From Paucibacter_B soli (GTDB lineage Bacteria > Pseudomonadota > Gammaproteobacteria > Burkholderiales > Burkholderiaceae_C): a stretch of 64,000 nt of DNA. Of this stretch, positions 33,433-40,454 are shown in pieces. The DNA is taken from positions 930,001 through 994,000 of the forward strand of contig NZ_JBBHJW010000001.1 of assembly GCF_037482845.1 (NCBI RefSeq), in the 5' to 3' direction. How positions within the stretch are numbered: position 1 is the stretch's first letter; each line of letters opens with the position of its first letter. The position numbers and the translations under genes are program-made. Below the pieces are notes generated by a model, which saw only the letters and a list, made by a program, of their open reading frames with translations, ran no database searches and had not been told where the DNA came from.

Positions 33433-34460
33433 TGTTCGTAAAGTTCCTGCTGCACAAGCTCGCCGCCCTGCTGCCCACCTTGCTGGGCATCACCATCGTC
33501 GCCTTCGGCCTGATACGGCTGGTGCCGGGCGACCCGATCGAGGTGATGATGGGCGAGCGCCGGCTCGACCCCGAGGCGCATGCCGAACTCGTGCACCGCA
33601 TGGGGCTGGACCAGCCCCTGCACGTGCAATACCTCGACTATCTGGGCCGGCTGCTGCATGGCGATCTGGGCCAGTCGCTGGTGAGCCGGGCGCCGGTGTC
33701 GGCCGAGTTCGCGGTGCTGTTCCCCGCCACCGTGGAGCTGGCGCTGAGCGCCCTGCTGCTGGCCGTGAGCCTGGGCCTGCTGCTGGGCATGGCGGCCAGC
33801 CTCAGGCGCGGCTCGCTGCTGGACCAGGGCGTGATGGGCGTGGCCACGGTGGGCTATTCGATGCCGGTGTTCTGGTGGGGCCTGATCCTCATCATGTATT
33901 TCTCGGTGGGCCTGGGCTGGACCCCGGTTTCGGGCCGCATCGGCATCGAGTACGACGTGGCCCGGGTGAGCGGCTTCATGCTGTGGGACGCCTGGATGGC
34001 CGACAGAAGCGGCGGCGAAGCGGGCGCCTTCCAATCCGCCTGCTTGCACCTGCTCCTGCCCGCCCTGGTGCTGGGCACCTCCACCATGGCGGTGGTGGCG
34101 CGCATGACGCGCTCCAGCATGCTGGAGGTGCTGCGCGAGGACTACATCCGCACCGCCCAGGCCAAGGGGCTGAAGCCCATGCGCATCGTGCTGGTGCATG
34201 CGCTGCGCAATGCGCTGATCCCGGTGCTCACGGTGGTGGGCATGCAGACCGGCAGCCTGCTGGCCGGCGCGGTGCTGACCGAAACCATCTTCTCCTGGCC
34301 CGGCATCGGCAAATGGCTGATCGACTCGATCGCCCGGCGCGACTACCCGGTGGTGCAGGCCGGCATCCTGATCTCGGCCTGCACCTTCATCGCCGTCAAC
34401 CTCATCGTGGATGTTCTCTACGGCGTGGTGAATCCGCGCATCCGTTCCAACAAATCATGA
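33432..34460 (+). CDS. dppB: Dipeptide/oligopeptide ABC transporter permease B
   Basis: 342 residues, six helices. FVKFLLHKLAALLPTLLGIT and AFGLIRLVPGDPIEVMMGER are the DppB N-terminal blocks; MGLDQPLHVQYLDYLGRLLH and the ATPase-contact loop EVLREDYIRTAQAKGLKPMR then HALRNALIPVLTVVGMQTGS complete the pattern. It is much more conserved in type than the 11.8-12.8 kb permease. With DppC, DppD and DppF it forms a complete importer, with DppA supplied from 44153-45742. Its job here is probably import of cell-wall peptides released by AmiD. Confidence 0.93.
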   Translation: MFVKFLLHKLAALLPTLLGITIVAFGLIRLVPGDPIEVMMGERRLDPEAHAELVHRMGLDQPLHVQYLDYLGRLLHGDLGQSLVSRAPVSAEFAVLFPATVELALSALLLAVSLGLLLGMAASLRRGSLLDQGVMGVATVGYSMPVFWWGLILIMYFSVGLGWTPVSGRIGIEYDVARVSGFMLWDAWMADRSGGEAGAFQSACLHLLLPALVLGTSTMAVVARMTRSSMLEVLREDYIRTAQAKGLKPMRIVLVHALRNALIPVLTVVGMQTGSLLAGAVLTETIFSWPGIGKWLIDSIARRDYPVVQAGILISACTFIAVNLIVDVLYGVVNPRIRSNKS

Positions 34461-35356
34461 CGAGCCCTGTTGTTGCCCAAGCCCCGGCCTACCCTTCGCC
34501 GCTGGCCGAGTTCTGGGGCGGCTTTGCCGCCAACCGCGGTGCGCTGCTGGCGCTGATCGTGTTCGCGCTGATCGCCGCCTGCGCCCTGCTCTCGCCCTGG
34601 ATCGCGCCGCACAGCGCCATCGAGCAATACCGCGAGCACATGCTCACGCCGCCGGTGTGGGCCGAGGGCGGCAGCTGGCGCTTTCTGCTCGGCACCGACG
34701 AGCTCGGGCGCGACCTGCTCTCGCGCCTGCTGCATGGCGGCCGCGTCTCCTTGGGCATAGGCCTGGCCTCGGTGCTGATGTCGATGCTGCCGGGCGTGCT
34801 CTTGGGCCTCACGGCGGCGTTCTACCAGCGCGCTTGGTCACCCGCCATCATGCGCGTGATGGACATCATGCTGGCCTTGCCGGGCCTGCTGCTGGCGATC
34901 TGCGTCATCACCGTGCTGGGGCCAGGTCTTGTCAACACCGTGATCGCGATCGCGATCGGCGCGCTGCCCGGCTACACGCGGCTGACGCGCGCCGCCGCAC
35001 TGGCCGAGATCGGCAAGGAGTACGTGACCGCCAGCCGCGTGGCCGGCGCCGGCACGCTGCGCCTGATGTTCTCGGCGGTGCTGCCCAACTGCATGGCGCC
35101 GCTGATCGTCAACGCCACGCTGAGCTTCTCGGCCGCCATCCTGGAAACCGCCGGCCTGGGCTTTCTGGGCCTGGGCGTGCAGGCGCCCACGCCCGAATGG
35201 GGCAGCATGCTCTCGGCCGCGCGCGACTACATCGAGCGCGCCCCCTGGGTCGTGACCCTGCCGGGCCTGACCATTCTGATCTCGGTCTTGTCCATCAACC
35301 TGATGGGCGACGGCCTGCGCGATGCGCTGGACCCCAAACTGAAGCGAGCCGGCTGA
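34457..35356 (+). CDS. dppC: Dipeptide/oligopeptide ABC transporter permease C
   Basis: 299 residues, six helices. The N-terminal helix after FWGGFAANRGALLALIVFAL is followed by the diagnostic LLGTDELGRDLLSRLLHGGR, and the ATPase loop LAEIGKEYVTASRVAGAGTL then LPNCMAPLIVNATLSFSAAI. ATG 34457 overlaps the dppB stop by four bases and its own stop overlaps the dppD start. Codons cca-ggt-ctt at 34922-34930 hold a partial copy of the repeated word. Pairs with DppB as the membrane channel. Confidence 0.93.
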   Translation: MTSPVVAQAPAYPSPLAEFWGGFAANRGALLALIVFALIAACALLSPWIAPHSAIEQYREHMLTPPVWAEGGSWRFLLGTDELGRDLLSRLLHGGRVSLGIGLASVLMSMLPGVLLGLTAAFYQRAWSPAIMRVMDIMLALPGLLLAICVITVLGPGLVNTVIAIAIGALPGYTRLTRAAALAEIGKEYVTASRVAGAGTLRLMFSAVLPNCMAPLIVNATLSFSAAILETAGLGFLGLGVQAPTPEWGSMLSAARDYIERAPWVVTLPGLTILISVLSINLMGDGLRDALDPKLKRAG

Positions 35357-36321
35357 TGTCAGCGCCACTCTTACGCATAGAAGGCCTGCGGGTCGAGTTC
35401 GGCGGCTTTGCCGCGGTGGATGGCGTGGACTTCACGCTCGCGCCCGGCGAGGTGCTGGGCATCGTGGGTGAATCGGGCTCGGGCAAATCGGTCAGCATGA
35501 TGGCGCTGATGGGCCTGATCGCCGCACCGGGCCGCGTCAGCGCCGGCGCGCTGGAGTTCCAGGGCCGCTCGCTGCAGGGCATCAGCGCGGCGCAGCGCCG
35601 CGCCATCGTCGGCCGCGACATGGCCATGATCTTCCAGGACGCGCTCACCAGCCTGAACCCCAGCTACACGGTGGGCTACCAGATCGAGGAGGTGCTGAAG
35701 GCACACCTGGGCCTGCGCGGCGGCGCGGCGCGCGCACGCGCGCTCGAGCTGCTGGAGCAGGTGGAGATCCCCGATGCCCCGAGCCGATTGAAGGCCTATC
35801 CGCACGAGCTCTCGGGCGGCATGAACCAGCGCGTCATGATCGCGATGGCGATCGCCTGCGCGCCTAAGCTCTTGATCGCCGACGAACCCACCACCGCGCT
35901 GGACGTCACCATCCAGGCCCAGATCATGGACCTCTTGCTGAAGCTGCAGCGCGAGCAAAACATGGCGCTGGTGATGATCACGCACGACCTGGCGGTGGTG
36001 GCCGAGATGGCACAAAGAGTGGTCGTGATGTATGCGGGCCAGGTGGTCGAGACCGGGCCGGTGCCGGCCCTGTTCGAGCGCCCGCGCCACCCCTATACCG
36101 AGGCCTTGCTGGCCGCGATACCCGAGCACAACAAGGGTGCACGGCGCCTGGCCGCCCTGCCCGGCATCGTGCCCGGCGCGCTGGATCGCCCGCGCGGCTG
36201 CCTGCTGGCGCCACGCTGCCGCTATGTCACGCCCGCCTGCGAGGCCGCGCGCCCGAGCCTGGTCGAGGGTGTGCGCTGCATCCACCCGGTGCCAGCCCCG
36301 CAGGAGGTGGCCCATGTCTGA
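35356..36321 (+). CDS. dppD: Dipeptide/oligopeptide ABC transporter ATPase D
   Basis: 321 residues. Walker A GESGSGKSVSMMALMGL, Q-loop FQDALTSLNP, signature ELSGGMNQRVMIAMAI, Walker B LLIADEPTTALDVTIQAQ and switch His in MITHDLAVVAEMA. The C-terminal oligopeptide extension has the Cys-rich GCLLAPRCRYVTPACE segment that binds an iron-sulfur cluster in DppD/OppD. It energises DppBC together with DppF, and could also serve the ATPase-less permeases at 11-12.8 kb. It overlaps dppF by eight bases. Confidence 0.94.
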   Translation: MSAPLLRIEGLRVEFGGFAAVDGVDFTLAPGEVLGIVGESGSGKSVSMMALMGLIAAPGRVSAGALEFQGRSLQGISAAQRRAIVGRDMAMIFQDALTSLNPSYTVGYQIEEVLKAHLGLRGGAARARALELLEQVEIPDAPSRLKAYPHELSGGMNQRVMIAMAIACAPKLLIADEPTTALDVTIQAQIMDLLLKLQREQNMALVMITHDLAVVAEMAQRVVVMYAGQVVETGPVPALFERPRHPYTEALLAAIPEHNKGARRLAALPGIVPGALDRPRGCLLAPRCRYVTPACEAARPSLVEGVRCIHPVPAPQEVAHV

Positions 36322-37282
36322 GCCTTTGCTCTTGCAGGCGCAAGACCTGGCACGCCATTACCGCGTCAGCCGCGGCTGGTCCTTTCTATCGCCCAAGGCC
36401 ACGGTAAAGGCGCTCAACGGTCTGAGCTTCGGATTAAGGGCCGGTGAGACCCTCGCGGTGGTGGGCGAGTCGGGCTGCGGCAAGTCCACGCTGGCGCGCC
36501 AGCTCACCCTGATCGAGCCGCCCAGCAGCGGCGCCCTGCTGATCGAGGGCCAGGACGCGGCGCAGGCCGACGCGGCCACGCTCAAGCGCCTGCGCCAACG
36601 CGTGCAGATGGTGTTCCAGAACCCCTTTGCCTCGCTGAACCCGCGCAAGAGCATTGCGGACACCCTGGCCGAGCCCCTTGTCATCAACACCCGGCTGAGC
36701 CGTGCCGAGCGCCTCGAACGCGTGGAGGCCCTGGTGCACAAGGTGGGCCTTCGGCCCGAGCACCTGAGGCGTTATCCACATATGTTCTCGGGCGGCCAGC
36801 GCCAGCGCATCGCGATCGCGCGCGCCATGATGCTGAACCCGCGCGTGGTGGTGGCCGACGAGCCGGTCTCGGCGCTGGACGTCTCGATCCAGGCGCAGAT
36901 CCTCAATCTCTTCATGGACCTGCAGGACGAGTTCGGCACCGGCTATGTGTTCATCTCGCACAACCTCAGCGTGGTCGAGCATGTGGCCAAGGACCTGCTG
37001 GTGATGTATCTGGGCCGCGCCGTTGAATACGGCGACAAGGCCCGCATCTTCGCCCGCCCGCTGCACCCCTACACCCAGGCGCTGATGAGCGCCACACCGG
37101 CACTGCGCGCGCAGGACCGCCGGCTGCGCATCAAGATCCAGGGCGAGCTGCCCAGCCCGCTGAACCCGCCCAGCGGCTGCGCCTTTCACAAGCGCTGCCC
37201 GCTGGCGCAGGCGCGCTGCGCGGTGGAGGAACCCGAGCTGCGCGAGCTCGATGGGCGGCAGGTGGCCTGCCACATGGTCTGA
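36314..37282 (+). CDS. dppF: Dipeptide/oligopeptide ABC transporter ATPase F
   Basis: 322 residues. Walker A GESGCGKSTLARQLTLIEPP, Q-loop FQNPFASLNPRKS, signature MFSGGQRQRIAIARAM, Walker B VVVADEPVSALDVSIQAQ and switch ISHNLSVVEHVA. The C-terminal GCAFHKRCPLAQARC supplies the cluster-type cysteines. DppF-type by the SxxKxxVKAL N-terminal block. It is the last gene of the kinase-amiD-dppBCDF operon; the next gene is convergent, four bases away. Confidence 0.94.
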   Translation: MSEPLLLQAQDLARHYRVSRGWSFLSPKATVKALNGLSFGLRAGETLAVVGESGCGKSTLARQLTLIEPPSSGALLIEGQDAAQADAATLKRLRQRVQMVFQNPFASLNPRKSIADTLAEPLVINTRLSRAERLERVEALVHKVGLRPEHLRRYPHMFSGGQRQRIAIARAMMLNPRVVVADEPVSALDVSIQAQILNLFMDLQDEFGTGYVFISHNLSVVEHVAKDLLVMYLGRAVEYGDKARIFARPLHPYTQALMSATPALRAQDRRLRIKIQGELPSPLNPPSGCAFHKRCPLAQARCAVEEPELRELDGRQVACHMV

Positions 37283-37285
37283 GCG

Positions 37286-37759
37286 TCAGCGCTCGGCCGC
37301 TTGCGCCAGCCTTGCGCGCAGCCAGCGCGCGCCATCCTGCCAAGCCGTGAACAGCTGGAATTCGACGCGATTGGCGCTGAAGACCTCGGCGAAGCGGTCC
37401 AGCATGAAGTCCATGCCCTCGAGTTCGGGCTCCGCCACCCAGGCCACGACGGGCGGCACCGCCAGGGACTGCGCGGTGGCGCTCAGCCCGGCCCGATAGG
37501 CCGCAAAGGCCTCGGGCGACATCAGCGCACTGTGCTGCCAATGCACCAGCACCGCGACGCGGGCGCCAGCCGCGGGCGCCCAGCGCTCCAGGGCCTGGCG
37601 GCGCGCCGGCCCCAGCGCGCGCACCGCCTCCAGATTGAAGGGGCCAATCGCCTCATAGCAGAACAAGCCGTCCAGACACTGGATGCGGAATTCACCATGC
37701 GGCGCGAAGCTGCCCTGGCAAAAGGCATTGGTGCTGATGATGGGCTGCGATGACGACAT
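37286..37759 (-). CDS. Hypothetical protein
   Basis: 157 residues from ATG 37759. No signal peptide. Composition and pattern (DGLFCYEAIGPFNLEAVRAL, then VAVLVHWQHSALMSPEAFAA and VVAWVAEPELEGMDF) suggest a small alpha/beta domain of about 120 residues, somewhat like STAS or SpoIIAA-type folds, but I do not recognise the family. It is on the minus strand, converging on dppF, and lies downstream of the tryptophanase-like gene after two hairpins, so it may have its own promoter in 37760-37811. Confidence 0.55.
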   Translation of the reverse strand: MSSSQPIISTNAFCQGSFAPHGEFRIQCLDGLFCYEAIGPFNLEAVRALGPARRQALERWAPAAGARVAVLVHWQHSALMSPEAFAAYRAGLSATAQSLAVPPVVAWVAEPELEGMDFMLDRFAEVFSANRVEFQLFTAWQDGARWLRARLAQAAER

Positions 37760-37811
37760 GCTGGCGGGCCCGGAGGCGAGGGCGACGCGGCATTCTAGGA
37801 GGGCTGCCTCA

Positions 37812-37873
37812 GCCATGCCGCCTGCATGCGGCATGGCCTTCGTCAGGCGTCGGGCAAGACGCGGGTCTTGCCC
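37812..37873. terminator. Two tandem hairpins downstream of the tryptophanase-like gene
   Basis: Hairpin 1: GCCATGCCGC (37812-37821), six-base loop, GCGGCATGGC (37828-37837), ten perfect pairs. Hairpin 2: GGGCAAGAC (37852-37860), four-base loop, GTCTTGCCC (37865-37873), nine perfect pairs. Neither is followed by a T-run, so they may act as Rho-assisted terminators, mRNA-stability elements, or be REP-like. The second arm contains GGTCTTGCC, part of the dispersed word. Confidence 0.5.
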
Positions 37874-37884
37874 TCGGTCCTGCC

Positions 37885-39255
37885 TCAGATCCATTCGCAC
37901 TCGCAGGTGAAGTGGCGTAGGAACTTGGGCTGTTTGACGATGCGCACGCCGCGGATGCTGGCGGCCTTCTGCTTCACCTCGGCAATCACCTCGGCCGCAT
38001 AGTCGAAATGCGACTGGGTGTACATGCGGCGCGGGAAGGCCAGGCGCAGCAGCTCCATGCTGTGATAGGTCTCGGTGCCGTCGTCCAGGCGCTTGCCGAA
38101 CATCACCGAGCCAATCTCGACGCCGCGGATGCCGCCCTCCAGATAGAGCGCATTGCACAGCGCCCAGGCCGGGTAATGCTCGACCGGCATGTCGGGCAGC
38201 ACGGTACGCGCATCGATGTACACCGCATGGCCGCCGGTGGGCCGGACGAAGCCCACGCCGGCCGCCTCCAGGCGCTCGCCCAGGTATTCGGCGGTGCGCA
38301 GGCGGTAGCGCAGATAGTCCTCCTGCATGCCCTCCTCCAGCCCCACGGCCAACGCCTCCAGATCGCGCCCGGCCAGTCCGCCATAGGTGGGGAAGCCCTC
38401 GGTCATGATCAGCACATTGCGCACCGCGTCCATCCAGGCCTCGTCGCGCAGCACGATGAAGCCGCCGATATTCACCATGCCGTCCTTCTTCGCGCTCATG
38501 GTGCAGCCGTCGGCATAGGAGAACATCTCCTTGACGATGTCGCGGATCGAGACCTGCTCATAGCCCGGCTCGCGCATCTTGATGAACATGGCGTTCTCGG
38601 CGAAGCGGCACACGTCCATGATGAAGGGCTTGCCATGCGCCTTCAGCAGCTTGGCATAGGCGCGGATATTGGCCATGGAGACGGGCTGGCCGCCGCCGGT
38701 GTTGTTGGTCACCGTGATCATGCCGAAGGGAATGCGCGCGCCCTCGGCCTCCAGCAGCGCCGCCACGCGCGCCAGGTCGATATTGCCCTTGAAGGGATGG
38801 ACCAGCGAGGGCTGCAGGCCCTCGGCGATCACCAGATCGCGCGCCTCCACGCCCAGGTATTCGAGGTTGGCGCGGGTGGTGTCGAAATGGCAGTTGTTGG
38901 GCACCAGGTCGCCCTGCTTGCACACCGCGGTGAACAGCACCTTCTCGGCGGCGCGGCCCTGGTGGGTAGGCACGAAGTGCTGCATGCCGGTGATGTCCTG
39001 GATCACCGTCTGCAGGCGGTAGAAGCTGCGCGCGCCGGCATAGCTCTCGTCGCCTTCCATGATGGCGCCCCATTGGCGCGATGACATCGCGCCGGTGCCC
39101 GAGTCGGTAAGCCAGTCGATCAGCACATCCTCGGCGGGCAGCTTGAACACATTCAGCTTGGCTTCGGCCAGCAGCGCCTCGCGCTCGCTGCGCGTGGTCA
39201 TGCGGATGGGTTCGACGCTCTTGATGCGGAAGGGTTCGATCAGGGTCTTGGGCAT
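37885..39255 (-). CDS. tnaA: Tryptophanase-like beta-eliminating lyase
   Basis: 456 residues, PLP fold type I. Conserved blocks: EPFRIKSVEPIRM, LTDSGTGAMS, DESYAGARSFYRL, THQGRAAEKVLF, GGQPVSMANIRAY, MFSYADGCTMSAKKD (PLP Lys), EGFPTYGGLAGRD and GGHAVYIDARTVLP. At sites that separate tyrosine phenol-lyase from tryptophanase it follows tryptophanase: Ile-containing RGVEIGSV in place of the TPL MERG Arg, and FLRHFT with the tryptophanase His. Tryptophanases split Trp to indole, pyruvate and ammonia and can act on Ser, Cys and some D-amino acids at low rate. Start ATG 39255; the longer frame has no family match. Confidence 0.8.
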   Translation of the reverse strand: MPKTLIEPFRIKSVEPIRMTTRSEREALLAEAKLNVFKLPAEDVLIDWLTDSGTGAMSSRQWGAIMEGDESYAGARSFYRLQTVIQDITGMQHFVPTHQGRAAEKVLFTAVCKQGDLVPNNCHFDTTRANLEYLGVEARDLVIAEGLQPSLVHPFKGNIDLARVAALLEAEGARIPFGMITVTNNTGGGQPVSMANIRAYAKLLKAHGKPFIMDVCRFAENAMFIKMREPGYEQVSIRDIVKEMFSYADGCTMSAKKDGMVNIGGFIVLRDEAWMDAVRNVLIMTEGFPTYGGLAGRDLEALAVGLEEGMQEDYLRYRLRTAEYLGERLEAAGVGFVRPTGGHAVYIDARTVLPDMPVEHYPAWALCNALYLEGGIRGVEIGSVMFGKRLDDGTETYHSMELLRLAFPRRMYTQSHFDYAAEVIAEVKQKAASIRGVRIVKQPKFLRHFTCECEWI

Positions 39256-39355
39256 GGGGCACCTCGGCGGGATTGCAAAGTGCGCGCAAGTTAGCACCGG
39301 GGCAGCCGGCGTGGTGTCGGTCAATTCCAACGGCTCGGGGGTGGTTTGCGCAAGG

Positions 39356-40273
39356 TCAAGCCAAGGCCAGCGCGGCCAGCCGCTCGCTCAGGCCGTCGAC
39401 AAAAGCCTTGACCTTGGCCTTGCCGCGCTGGCCGCGCGGATAGACCGCCCACAGCTCGGGCTCGCCGAAGGCATCGCTTTCGAAGCGCCAGTCGTCCAGG
39501 CAGGACTGCAGCCGCCCGGCGCGCAGGTCCTTGCCCACGGCCCATTCGAAGCAGGGCAGCAGCCCATCGCCGGCGCGCATGCTGGCGAGCAGGAAGTCGT
39601 CGCTGTTCGAACTCAGCCGCGCCATCGGCGTGGCGAACACGCTTTCGCCGCCAGCGCTGTGAAAGCGCCAGCGCGAGTCCAGGGTGTCGGCGCGAAAGTT
39701 CAGGCACTCGTGCGCAAACAGGTCCTCGGGCCGCTCGGGCCGCCCATGGCGCTTGAAATAGCCCGGCGTGCCACACAGGCGCACGCGGTTACGGCCGATG
39801 GCGCGCGCAATCATGTCCCCGCCGGCGCGCTGGCCGTGGCGGATCGCCAGGTCCAGCTCGTCCCGGGCCAGATCCACGTAATCGTCGCTCAAGACCACCT
39901 CCACGCGCAGCTGGGGGTAAGCGCGCCGGAACTCCACCACATAGTCGGCCAGCACGGTATGGCCGAACAGCATCGAACTGGTGATGCGCAGGCTGCCGCC
40001 AGGCTGCTTGCTCAGGCTGGCGATCTGGTCTTCGGTCTCGCGCAGCTGCTTGCGCACCACCCGCGCCGCTTCGGCGTAGGCCCTGCCCGCTTCGGTGAGC
40101 CTGAGTGGCCGCGCCGCATGTTCCACCAGCACATGGCCGGCCTGCTGTTCCAGGGCGCGTATCAACTTGGACAGCGCCGACGGCGTCTTGCCCATGCGGC
40201 TGGCCGTGAGGGCCAGGCTACCGCTCTGGTGCAGCTCCAGCAGAACTTCCAGTGGATTCAGCGTGTTGCCCAT
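39356..40273 (-). CDS. LysR-family transcriptional regulator
   Basis: 305 residues. N-terminal helix-turn-helix LLELHQSGSLALTASRMGKT then PSALSKLIRALEQQAG, followed by a co-inducer domain (about 90-300) with GGSLRITSSMLFGHTVLADY. C-terminal region resembles the DsdC/GcvA-like large LysR branch. It is divergent from the TonB receptor at 40455 with a perfect dyad between them, and about 100 bases upstream of the tryptophanase-like gene on the same strand. It probably controls one or both; effector unknown. Confidence 0.88.
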   Translation of the reverse strand: MGNTLNPLEVLLELHQSGSLALTASRMGKTPSALSKLIRALEQQAGHVLVEHAARPLRLTEAGRAYAEAARVVRKQLRETEDQIASLSKQPGGSLRITSSMLFGHTVLADYVVEFRRAYPQLRVEVVLSDDYVDLARDELDLAIRHGQRAGGDMIARAIGRNRVRLCGTPGYFKRHGRPERPEDLFAHECLNFRADTLDSRWRFHSAGGESVFATPMARLSSNSDDFLLASMRAGDGLLPCFEWAVGKDLRAGRLQSCLDDWRFESDAFGEPELWAVYPRGQRGKAKVKAFVDGLSERLAALALA

Positions 40274-40298
40274 GCCTCATCGTAATTGGAAACCTGAT

Positions 40299-40315
40299 AT
40301 GTCCAGTTTGGACAT
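40299..40315. promoter_or_regulatory. Candidate LysR operator
   Basis: Perfect inverted repeat ATGTCCA-GTT-TGGACAT, 26 bases upstream of the lysR start and 140 bases before the receptor start. It contains T-N11-A with dyad symmetry, the classical LysR box, in the usual divergent position. Confidence 0.6.
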
Positions 40316-40454
40316 TTACCTTTGGCATGCTGTTCTCCCAGGAGAAAGCGCCTTGGGCATAACCGTGTGGCATGAGTGCCAACGAAATTCTCAGTCGCCG
40401 CAATTCCCGGCAGCCGAGACAGTCGCGCCATCCCCACGCAAGGAGCACAAGACG

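Noticed and set aside
37885..39255. Tyrosine phenol-lyase
   Set aside because: The TPL-specific Arg (in MERG) and C-terminal Phe context are replaced by tryptophanase-type Ile and His (VEIGSV, LRHFT), although the length equals TPL.
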